NCBI GenBank assembly: GCA_015680685.1
Contig: MNCI01033474.1
Coordinates: 1,972,242 to 2,036,241, forward strand
Direction: 5' to 3'
Source of the DNA: Gnetum montanum
Lineage: Eukaryota > Streptophyta > Gnetopsida > Gnetales > Gnetaceae
DNA: 64,000 bases
This document shows, in pieces, positions 1 to 9,255 of this stretch (position 1 is the first letter of the stretch; each line of letters starts with the position of its first letter). The notes beneath the pieces were generated by a model, which was not told where the DNA came from, did no database searches, and saw only the letters and a list, made by a program, of their open reading frames with translations. The translations under genes and the position numbers were made by a program.

Positions 1-22
1 AGGGGTACCTCGCCACTCATCA
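1..22 (+). repeat. 3' end of a family-A LTR (element A0)
   Basis: The first 22 bases match the terminal bases of the other family-A LTRs in the window, which end in ggtatctcgtcactcatca or close variants. No primer-binding site follows, so this is the 3' LTR of a plus-strand element lying mostly outside the window. The next five bases (actat) would be its target duplication. It interrupts the G1 reverse-transcriptase region. Confidence 0.7.
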
Positions 23-24
23 AC

Positions 25-170
25 TATCTTACAACCCTTTTTAAAGGGGATTTTATGAGTCATAATATTAGGATCAAAAGTTCTTAAATGATCATATGAC
101 CATGCAAAATTGTCTCAATTCTCTCTAAGAACTTGTATTAATTCCCCTTTTATATTTGATTGAAGGTTTC
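25..170 (-). pseudogene. G1 Ty3/gypsy polyprotein: connector leading into reverse transcriptase
   Basis: Minus-strand translation gives a stretch containing FAWSYDHL and then DPNIMTHKIPFKKG. This is the typical segment just before the RT domain in plant Ty3/gypsy polyproteins (family form FAWSYEDLxxxDPxIxxHxIPLK). One in-frame TGA is present. The RT domain itself is missing because the A0 LTR cuts the frame at base 22. It is read with the RNase H, protease and gag segments upstream on the same strand. Confidence 0.7.
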
Positions 171-469
171 TCCAATGTTGAGAAGCTTTGGAGTATTTTT
201 ATAGCCTACATTAACTATTATATAAGTTTGATCTTCACAATTTTGAATGTATAACCCTTTCAATAGCTTCTATTTAAATTCTTCTTTCATCTATAGCACC
301 TTCTGAAGTATCCTTTGTCCTTCAGATCTTAAATTATCCTTTTCAAAAATCTAACCTATAAATTCTCCTATGTTATTGAAGAATCAAAGTATTTATCAAT
401 CATCTTCAAATACTTAATAACACTCTTCATTATTAGGAATTCTTGAATTTGATTCTAACTCAATTACCA

Positions 470-905
470 TTTTATGGATTTTAGCTACTCTTGATAACTC
501 TTGAGTTAAAGCTACTATTGTAAACTCATCAGCCTTCTGATTCTTTTCCCCTGGGATGTTTTCAATTTTATACTCTATAAAATTTTTGAGTAATCTTATT
601 GCTATTTGTTTGTAAGTCTTAAGGAATCAGCTCTTAACACTATACTTCCCTTTAATTTGATCACATATAAATTTTGAGTCACCTTTAATCACTAATTTGG
701 TAATTCCTTTTTCATGTGTCATTCTTAGGCCTATACATAAATCTTCATACTTATATCTATTATTGGTACAAGAAAATTTCAATCATATAGCTTTTTGATC
801 TACTTGATCTTCTAGGCTAATTAGGATAATACCAATTCCTGATCCCCTTGAATTATAAAGTTTATTAGAATATAATTGCTAGGATTATTCTATTTGATCA
901 TCATA
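470..905 (-). pseudogene. G1 Ty3/gypsy polyprotein: RNase H-like domain upstream of RT
   Basis: The minus strand encodes a decayed RNase H fold of the type also called archaeal-like or aRNH. Visible are FKGSGIGIILI-like strand residues, LKFSCTNNRYKYEDLCIGL (family form CTNNxAEYEALxxGL), ITKLVIKGDSKFICDQIKG (family form LxVxGDSxLVxxQVxG) and, near the end, IPGEKNQKADE (family form IPRExNxxADxLA). Several stops and at least one frame change break it. On this strand it precedes the RT connector, so the order is protease, RNase H, RT. Dual-RNase-H Tat-like plant elements are known; the assignment to that group is inferred from these motifs. Confidence 0.65.
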
Positions 906-1059
906 ATGCATAACCTATATTTTTTTGTTCAACTCTTTTGTTTTTTCCATCTAACATCATATTCTTTATCATTACTGGCTCACTATCTGATTTGGTTTAC
1001 CTTTCCATGGCAACCGCATGTGTGAGTAATTGGTAGCTATATATCCAAAAAAAAAATTT

Positions 1060-1430
1060 AGCTCTAACTTCTACTTAATAACAAGCTAGTGGAATCAGGG
1101 ATGTTGACTGCTTGAATAGTGACTCCAATTTTGATCCCTGGACTTGAGGCTAACTGAAGTAACATGTTTGGTAATTAACCTATCATCTTGACCTTGCTTT
1201 TGTTAACTTGGATGATTTTCGTATCTAATTGTTCAAGTTTTAATCCTAGTTACTTACATATTGTGATAGGTATTAATGTAGAAGTAGCTCTTGAATTGAC
1301 TAAAATATTATGCAGATATCTAACCTTCAACTTAGGAGTTAATAGGAAACTAGGAGCATTTCTATCAACCAAAACCTATCTTTTATTAGTAGATTTATTG
1401 TTATGTATGTAGTTGATGGTGATGTCATCT
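1060..1430 (-). pseudogene. G1 Ty3/gypsy aspartic protease
   Basis: The minus-strand reading includes NILVNSRATSTLIP, a decayed form of the aspartic protease motif LVDSGATxxxIP. The catalytic Asp has become Asn and the Gly has become Arg, so it cannot be active. Downstream on the same strand are a second strand segment (IQAVNIPDSTSLLLSR) and a trailing MRLPWKGKPNQI segment that usually follows the protease in this group. In-frame TAG and TAA stops are present. It sits between the gag and RNase H segments of G1. Confidence 0.6.
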
Positions 1431-1675
1431 ACTTTATTCTTGTTTTTAATTTCTTCTAAAATTCTTTTGGAGTGTCCTTCCATTTCAAGTAGATGATACA
1501 AGCTAATATTAGCTTAATATTTTTTTAATTTTATATTATGCCATATTTTTCTTTGCCACAAAATCCTAGCTTTCTAAACATTTTTGGGAGAGGATCCTAG
1601 TGATCCTTTTCATTAGGCTAAGATTTTTTTTCTTTGAATTTTTTCCCTTTAAAAACCTTACATTTTACAATAGGC

Positions 1676-1957
1676 TCAGCTATTTATTTGGTAGTCTATA
1701 TATGGTAAGTTTCTCTTTTGTACTTCTAAGCTTATATCTAGGCTCCTCATTATTATTGAACTCATTGCTAGAAGAGTATCCCAACTAGATGACCTTTCTT
1801 TGTAATGTACTTCTAGGTATGTAAACTCTTTAAACTCCTCTTCAAATTCTATTAGGTTGGAATCAACTAAAGCTTCATTCAAATTAGTTTCTTCAAATTC
1901 TACTTGAATATCTAATTTTCTAAATTTTCTATCTTCCTTAATTTTTACTTTTAACAT
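1676..1957 (-). pseudogene. G1 gag-protease linker, open 93 codons
   Basis: An acidic open stretch lies between the gag C-terminal part (2150-2412) and the protease (1060-1430), all on the minus strand. It has no recognisable domain. Position and strand suggest the gag tail or gag-protease linker of G1, surviving open by chance. I do not recognise the sequence, and an independent gene is unlikely. Confidence 0.3.
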
Positions 1958-2149
1958 AGCCTTTTATAACTTGATAATTTTATTCAATATTTCTTTCAAG
2001 ATTCTATCTTTATCAAATTCTTCATTTCAAAATTCTATAGAGCCAATTCTCAAAGGTAACATCTAGGGTTTAATTAAACCTTAAAGTGGAATTATTTCTT
2101 TTTTATGCTATTTTACAAAAAATGAGTATTTTTAGGGATTAAACTTAAT

Positions 2150-2412
2150 TATCTTTCTAATTCTATGGCCTCACTATAAAGGTCTACTAAAGTATTGATA
2201 TTTGGAATCTTTTGTAGCCAAATTAAGATTGTAGGATCTATAACATTTAGATAGGTATATGTTAAAACTTTGTTGTTAGGGAAAAACTAGTTTTTTGTAG
2301 AAACCTAATATTAAACTCTCTTACTGATTCCTTGTTTCCACACTTCATTTGAACTAGACCATTATATAATTTATGTTGTTCAATTTGATTGCCAAACTAT
2401 GCTATGAACATG
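2150..2412 (-). pseudogene. G1 gag, C-terminal half, cut by element B
   Basis: Read from 2412 downwards, the minus strand gives MFIA, then FGNQIEQHKLYNGLVQMK and KESVREFNIRF, typical of the second half of a plant retrotransposon gag (Retrotrans_gag type). A one-base frame change then leads to VLTYTYLNVIDPTILIWLQ. The first half lies at 16928-17220, on the other side of element B. Joined at the B target site, the two halves read through as one gag domain. That continuity, plus the gattc/gattt duplication, shows B inserted inside gag. Confidence 0.7.
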
Positions 2413-2417
2413 GATTC

Positions 2418-3180
2418 TGTGGATCACTGAACTTAGAAGGGGGGCCAATCAATAAGTTCCCCAAATTGAAATTCTTTGAACAAAGCACACACATGAAATT
2501 TAATGTGGTTTCCCAACTTGGATAGTCCACACTCAGACGGTAGATTACAAGCACACCTCCAAACTTTGTTTCTCTCAAATGTGGTTTGAAGGGTCCACAC
2601 CCTATACAATCTTCAAGCACCACTCTAGAGTGTTGTGATGCTACACCAACCACTCAACCTTATAAGGTTACATCAGGCTTGAAATGTGGTTTTTGGGCTT
2701 TCACAAGCTTTACAATCTTGAGCTCCACTTAGGACTTTTGTGTTGCAACACCAACCACTCAATCTTGTAGGATCCCAACAAGCTCAATCAAGATGGCTTC
2801 CTGCAAGAAGCACATCAACCTTATAGAGTAACAAGGGAGAACAAAAATTACAAGGAATGAATGCAACTTAGTTTGCTAATCCTTGTACTTTGAGATACAA
2901 CACACTTTACAATGGAAAAATGATAATACAATGAAGAGAAAAAATGATTACAATGATTAGACAATGATTGTACATAAGATTACACATATCCCAATGCATA
3001 TGATGTCTTCTTAATGCTACGATGTTTTCAAATCCATCTTGGAACTTGTGCCATGCTAGCTAATGATCATAGAAGACATCTTTATGCTTGAGACATTTTT
3101 CTATATTTGCCCTCTATTTTAAGAAGACATCTTTGTATGGAAAAGATGTCTTTCTAAAATCTCCATTTGTGGAAGATTGA
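2418..3180 (-). repeat. Element B 3' LTR, outer part (interrupted by element C)
   Basis: This matches the left part of the LTR at 15691-16922 along its length, including the terminal tgtggatc and the shared tract with ttgaacaaagcac and the ccacaccctatacaatctt region. It stops at 3180, where element C begins, and resumes at 11936. The two parts total about 1204 bases, against 1232 for the other LTR. Confidence 0.85.
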
Positions 3181-5763
3181 TGTTACATCCCACCTAGAGT
3201 TAGTAGTTATGGTCATACACTTATGATTTAGACATTAAATGTGGAGTCTCGGTGAGTTTTCAAGGACAATTTAATGTATTTTATATGTTATGAGAATTCA
3301 TTTTTTTGTTATGATTATGATGTATTTACATGCTTAGCTAATGTGAATATGTACACTAGCCTTGTGTGATGTGTTAGATAGGTGATGTTGCTAGCAAAGC
3401 TATGGGATTAGGGTACAAGAGCACCGATCCAGTATGTTTTTATGCTTTATGTGTGATTTTGGTAGGTAGGAATTTGTACTATAGCACTATGTTGTATGAT
3501 GTTCAAGTGTTTTTTAGCATGGGAATGTGTAATGTGTGTGATAAGGATCTCATAGGTTTTGATAGCTTTTGGTTTGGAATCTTGGTGTGTCTGTTATGCA
3601 AGTTTAGAGTTTATGGTATTCGGGACATAGACAAAAATAAAACTAACTTATGAAAATATCATTAAAAAATAATAAATAATTTAAGTTAAAAAATAACAAA
3701 GGCAAAAAGTGAAACTCATGTAGCACATGATACATCCAGTAAACCCAAACAAAGGTTGAATGTATATTATGTTTATTCTTTTTCCTTTAGTATTTCCACC
3801 ACCACAGGTGACACCACCATTTTTTTTGTTGTCGCCACAAGTAATGTGGCATAAATTTTATTTTTTGTTCATATTTTAAGATAAAGAGACCACTACCCAT
3901 TACCATGCTTAGGTTTTTGTTTGTTTTCTTATGTTTTCTATATTTTAGAAATAGAAAATGCATAGGAGTCTATTTTCTACTATTTTTCTTCTTGTTCTCT
4001 TCATTTTCTAGATTTTGAGCCCTATGGACACTTTTTGCTTGTTCTGCATTTGGATTTTGGATTTTTGCAATCATATTTATGTAGGTGTATAACTTGTTGC
4101 AAGCAAAAAAAGTCCTACTAAATTTTTGAGGATTTTCTCCTTGTTTAAGCCTTTCAACCCCAACAATTTGAATTGGTGGGTGGTCTTTGCTTTTCACTAT
4201 ATTTTTGTGTTGTATTGGTGTATATGATTATGTCATGTGGGCATGTGGGATGGATAGCTCAAGGATTGAACTTGGATGTGATATTTTTTTCCCAAATTTA
4301 TCCAATTTTGGTTATGGATTATGGATGAATATATATACGCAGTGTATGAGATGATGTAGACTTGTTGACTGTGATATGTGATGTTGATGAACCTCATATG
4401 ATATGCTATTTATGGGGCCTATTAGGGTGTGAGCATTCTTGGGTGTTCCAAATATTATTTTATTAACCAAACTTTGAATGCGCATAACTTTGCTTCTAGG
4501 AGTTTGTTTTAGGTAAAATTAGTGTCGTTGGAATCATTTTGGGAAGTACTTTCTAATCATGGGATCATATTTCTCTTTGGTCATATTTCATTTTAGAGCT
4601 TATTCTAGTGATCATTTGTATGGAGGTTCCTATCTTTTGAGGAATAGTGTATTGTTTGTCATACCGAGGTCTTCCTGTTGTTCTATTGCATCATGATATT
4701 ATTTTCACGGCATGACTACAACTATTAGGGATGGATCCATGTGGTTTTTTCCTTGTGTGTGTTATGCTTATGACATGTATTGGCTTAAGCTAGCCAGACT
4801 ACATATATGTTTTCATGATGATGCTTCTGATGGTCGTTGCTGGGTGGTGCTAGCATGAGGGTGTGGAGTGGTTGGTGATGAGGTACCCTAGAGGTAGTAT
4901 GGATTGACCCCCCACTATGATGCATCAATGAGGCTCCTATTGCAGGCATCATCTTGATAGTGGAAGACCATAGGTGTGTTCATCCCTATGGTTGGTCTAT
5001 GGCATAGGTGTATTCATCCCTATCACCAATTCTCCAGAAGACTATGTATGTGATAGTATTGGTTTGTAAGTCATATTGTTGAGTATAGGTGCTCTGTCTG
5101 GATTATGATTGTGTGGATCATGGACTATTTCTGCTATATCATGGACATGATAGATGATGTCAAATCATGGCTTTGTCTATGCTTGTATGATCATATGTCA
5201 ACTTTATGAGTGATATGGTGTATGTTGTTTTGAGCATGCATGAGACTAACAGTGTTGCAGGTTGCCTTGTACCCCCACTCCTCTCCTCTAGTGTAGCACT
5301 TGTTGACCATCTAGTAGGGGAAGTGTAAAGGCTTCCCACTCACTTGTGTACTAACTTTGTTTTATTACAAGTGAAAGGCATAAGAGCCTAGATGAGCACG
5401 AAGAGGAAGGATAGAGGAGGGGAAAAGCTTTTATGCTTGGTTGATGTATATTTTCATGTACAGTAGTGTGGACTAGATACCCTTGTATGGAACTCTCTAT
5501 ACTCTTCTTTATATGATGATGATGAGGTTATGTGTTTTTTTGTATTTTTGCAAAGTAGTGTATAGTTTGCTTTATGTAGAGACATGCATTTATTTAAGGT
5601 GATATATATATGTTTGATTTTTGATATGGTAGGAAAGTTCTATACCCTTTGAATTTTCTTATTATCATGTATCCTACACATTATTGGTTTTAGTTATCAT
5701 GCTTCCATGCTAAGATTTCTTGATCCTAGGCATCACCTTGCCCTTGCTAGGGCAGGATGTTAC
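3181..5763 (+). repeat. Element C 5' LTR
   Basis: Aligned by eye with 9256-11934: tgttac start, gtgtgatgtgttagataggtg, the PyPu tracts near 3780 and 9840, and the shared end gcatcaccttgccct..gctagggca. The PBS follows within a few bases. Many substitutions separate the two LTRs, so the insertion is old. The 3' LTR has a tata-repeat expansion near 11766 that this copy mostly lacks. The right boundary is uncertain by a few bases. No gene is seen inside. Confidence 0.8.
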
Positions 5764-5767
5764 TTTG

Positions 5768-5779
5768 TGGTATCAGAGC
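5768..5779 (+). other. Element C primer-binding site (initiator Met tRNA)
   Basis: tggtatcagagc directly follows the 5' LTR. It is the standard sequence complementary to the 3' end of plant initiator-Met tRNA, used to prime minus-strand synthesis. Confidence 0.9.
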
Positions 5780-5845
5780 TAGTTTACAACAATGTTGTAT
5801 GATGGTGAGGGTACTCACTCATTTTTGTAATTTCAAGTTATAGAG

Positions 5846-6900
5846 ATGTATAGAAGATGTGGTCATGGTTCTGGTGGGGCTCGTAGACCAAAAGGGCCTA
5901 ATGATGAATAGGAGAAACCTCCTCAAACATCTAGTATTGGTCCTGCAAATAGGCAACCAGAGCTTATACAACAATTGTTACAAATCCTATAGTCGCATGT
6001 TGCAGCTAATGATGCTCTTACTCTTGTCCCATGATCAGGAAAGTGGAAAGTGGTAGAGGTAGTGGAGGCTTAGGAGAATCAAATAGGCAACCTATCAATA
6101 GGGAACTGGTGGAACAATTTTGGAAATTAGGACCTCCAAAATTTGATGGCACTGAGGATCCCATTATGGCTAAAAAATGGTTGGAGGAATTGTGGAAGGC
6201 TTTTGATTTGATGGGTTGTTGATCAATGCAATATACTCACTTAGCAATTTATTAATTACTTGGTACTACTCAACATTGGTGGATGATTGAAGAGCAAGCC
6301 AAGGGATGGACTAGTCAAGGGGTGGCATGGGATGATTTTCTACCATCTTTCAAAGGTTATATTTCTACCAAATATGCACAGGCCAAGGAGGATTAATTCT
6401 ACTATTTTTATTAAGTTAGTTGGTTTATGACAGAGTATGATGCTCGTTTCTCTAAGCTAAGTAGTTATGTATCCTAGATGTAGACCAATGCTCGGGCATG
6501 GGCAAATAGGTTTGTTTGAGGCTTAAGACCATCTTTGAAGGACCACCTATTACCTCTTAGATTGACTTCCTATGATGAAGCTAGAGAAATATCCATGGAT
6601 TTAGAGAGCAATTAGTGCGAGGATACAACACGTAGAGAGAGGTGATAGGGGTAGAAGAGAGGATCGACATCTAGAGAGAGGCCTAGCCCCTCTAAGAAAG
6701 CTTGTGGCCATGGAGGAGAGCATCCAACATCCACTCATGGTCCTACTATTGGAGCTGGTCATAGAGCTATTGTTTGTTATAGATGTGGGCAACTTGATCA
6801 TCTATAGAGGTATTTCTAGAATTTTTTTGCATGTGGGAAGCCAAGCCATCAGCTTTGAGAGTGTCCAAAGTAGGTAGGAAGTAGTGAAGGAGGTAGGGAT
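5846..6900 (+). pseudogene. Element C gag
   Basis: The reading starts near atgtatagaagatgtgg (5846). The gag core is clear after 6030: LGPPKFDGTEDPIMAKKWLE, then AWDDFLPSFKGYISTKYAQ and MTEYDARFSKLSSYV, the Retrotrans_gag pattern of Ty3/gypsy elements. Two zinc knuckles follow near 6780-6870, read as CYRCGQLDH and ACGKPSH with a later ECPK. Each has lost one or more metal-binding Cys. In-frame stops are mostly TAG or TGA at places where Gln, Trp or Arg is expected. It is followed in order by protease and RT. Confidence 0.8.
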
Positions 6901-6979
6901 TGAGGACAATGACCTCCAGTTCATGGTAGACAAGGAGAACTAGTCACTCAACACAAAGGAGGGGACCAGAGGACTCTAG

Positions 6980-7250
6980 GATGGGTGTATGCCTTAATAG
7001 ACTAGCCTTTGGATGTGTAGCCAAAAACAGTGATGGAGATAGGAGGTATGATTTTGTACTTTGCTATGTTAATGTTATTTGATCCTAGTGCTAGACATTA
7101 TTTCATAGATTGTATGGTTGCACATCATGTAGCTTTTGTTTGTCATTCTCTTTCTCCTAGGTTAATAGTATCTTCTACCAAGGGTCATGAAACTCAACTT
7201 GATCAAGTGTGTAGGAATGTGCTAGTAGAATTGGAAGGTGTGTAATGGGT
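6980..7250 (+). pseudogene. Element C aspartic protease
   Basis: The motif LFDPSARHYFIDC corresponds to the family form LFDSGAxHSFI. The catalytic Asp is kept, but Ser-Gly has become Pro-Ser, so activity is unlikely. The preceding segment carries TAG stops. It lies between gag and RT as in Ty3/gypsy elements. Confidence 0.7.
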
Positions 7251-7499
7251 TATTGATTTACATGTTATGGATTTTGGGGTGCACAATGTAATTTTTGGGA
7301 TGGATTGGTTGTTGCAATTCAATGCTATTTTGGATTGTTGACAAAAGCTCCTATGCTTATAATTAGTTGATGGTGCTCTGATTGAGGCACAAACTCATCC
7401 AAGGACTATGCACCTAGATTTAGTCTCCTCTCATATGTACCATAGAATGCTTCAAAAGGGTCATGCATGGTTTGTGGCTATAATCTATAAAATAGATAT

Positions 7500-8395
7500 G
7501 GTGGAGATATATCAAATTCCTATGGTTCATGAATTCCCTAATGTATTCCAGTCTGAATTACTAGGTTTTCCACCTAGGTGAGAGATTAAGTTTGAGATCA
7601 AACTTAAACCTAGTACAAAGCCTATTTCCAAGGCTCCACATAAGATGCCTCCCATAGAGCTAGTAGAGCTAAATATTTAGCTACAAGAATTCCTAGATAA
7701 AGACCTTATTCACCCTAGTGTATCACCATGGGGTGTACTAGTGCTATTGGTTAAAAAAAAGGATGGGGGTTTGTGATTATGCATAGATTACATGTAGTTA
7801 AATCAAGTGAATATGAAAAATAGATATCCTCTACCACCCATTAATGACTTGTTGGATCAACTTTGGGGAGCTCATGTCTTCTCAAAGATTGATCTCAAGT
7901 GTAGGTATCATCAAGTGTGGGTTCGTGAGTAGGATGTGTTGAAGATAGCATTCAGAACATAGTATGACCACTATGAGTTTTTGGTGCTACCCTTTGGGTT
8001 GACAAATGCACCAGCAATTTTCATGCACCTCATGAATAGTGTGATGTGTCCATTCCTAGATCAGTTTGTGATTGTGTCCATTGATGATATCTTAGTATAT
8101 TCTCCTAATGAGTGATTGCATGTAGAGCACTTGTAGATAGTTTTACAAACTCTAAGGGAGTACCAACTGTATGCTCAACTATCCAAGTGTTCATTTTGGC
8201 AATCAGAGATTCAATTCTTAGGACATGTCATGTCAAGAGCTAGTATCTCTGTGGATCCTACAAAGATTGTAGTTGTTCATGATTGGCCTAGGCCACAATC
8301 AGTAGTGGAGTTATGAAGCTTCTTGGGATTAGCAAGATATTACCAAAGGTTTGTAGAACATTTCTCTTGCATAGCATCTCCTTTGACTCAATTGT
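7500..8395 (+). pseudogene. Element C reverse transcriptase
   Basis: Conserved blocks appear in order: the connector with IPMVHEFPNVF, then [72 protein letters not shown] and [10 protein letters not shown] (the active-site box, family form FIDDILVYS), then FLGHVMS and FLGLARYYQRFVE. The catalytic Asp pair is kept. Seven stops fall between 7680 and 8330: four TAG, three TGA and no TAA, at positions where CAG, CGA or TGG is expected. A short deletion near 8400 removes the tail before RNase H. Confidence 0.85.
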
Positions 8396-8825
8396 CAAGC
8401 TGCATTTGAGGAGTTGAAACATAGATTGGTGAATGCTCCTATGCTAATATCTCCTACACTAGGACATCCATATGATGTTAGTACTAATTCTTCAAGGGAT
8501 GGATTTGGCAATGTGTTGATGTAGGATGAGTAGGTTGTGGCTTATGCATCTTATCAATTAAGGCCACATGAAACTAGATATCCCATGCATGATCTAGAAT
8601 TGGGTGTTGTGTTCTTTGCCTTGAAGATTTGGTGGAATTATCTATATGGAGAGTAGGTGAGTATTTGGACTGACCATAAGAGCCTCAAATATCTTATGAG
8701 TTAGCCACAATTAAACCTGCAACAATGTAGATGGGTGGAGTTGCTTGTTGATTTCAATTTCACTATTAAATATAGGCATGGCAAGACTAACAAAGTAGCA
8801 TATGCATTGAGTAGGGTGGTGAGTA
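8396..8825 (+). pseudogene. Element C RNase H
   Basis: AAFEELKHRLVNAPML-like start, then [27 protein letters not shown] and [43 protein letters not shown] and KVAYALSR: the Ty3/gypsy RNase H pattern after RT. The DxS position of the first catalytic Asp now reads TNSSRDG, so it is altered. TAG stops interrupt it. Confidence 0.8.
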
Positions 8826-9250
8826 ATCTAAATAACTTAACAATCCAATTATATTTTCAAGAGTAGATATGAGAGCAACAACGACATGATCCTTGGTGTC
8901 AAGCATTGAGGCAACAACTTACCTCTGATGGACTATTCTCTATGGATAGTCATGTTGTTACATGGCCACTAGATACATGATGTCTTTCATGTATCTATGC
9001 TATGACATTATGTGCTTGATAAACAACATGTGATTAGCCATTCAGGAATACAACTATAGTCAAATGTTAGTTATGTTGAACAACCAATAAAGATTGTTAA
9101 TCGTATGGTGTGATAGCTCTGTAGTAAAGTTGCTCCTATGGTTAAAATCTTATGGAGTAGTCACAAAGCTTTGAAGCTACTTGGGAGGTGGATATTGAGA
9201 TTCATGCAGTCCATCCTAGAATCTGCCAAGAGGAAGATTCTCAAGGAGGG
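8826..9250 (+). pseudogene. Element C integrase remnant: core deleted, C-terminal part kept
   Basis: After RNase H the frame shows a short connector (QQLTSDGLFSMDSHV) and jumps at about 8976 into VFHVSMLRHYVLDKQHVISH, then EQPIKIVNRMV and LWSSHKALKLLGRW. This is the C-terminal part of chromovirus polyproteins (family form VFHVSMLRKYxPDxxHV ... PVxILDRxxxxLRxKxIPxVKVLWxxH). The zinc-binding HHCC region and DDE core, about 1 kb, are missing. A purine tract (aaggaggggagag, to 9255) follows, then the 3' LTR. Confidence 0.8.
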
Positions 9251-9255
9251 GAGAG

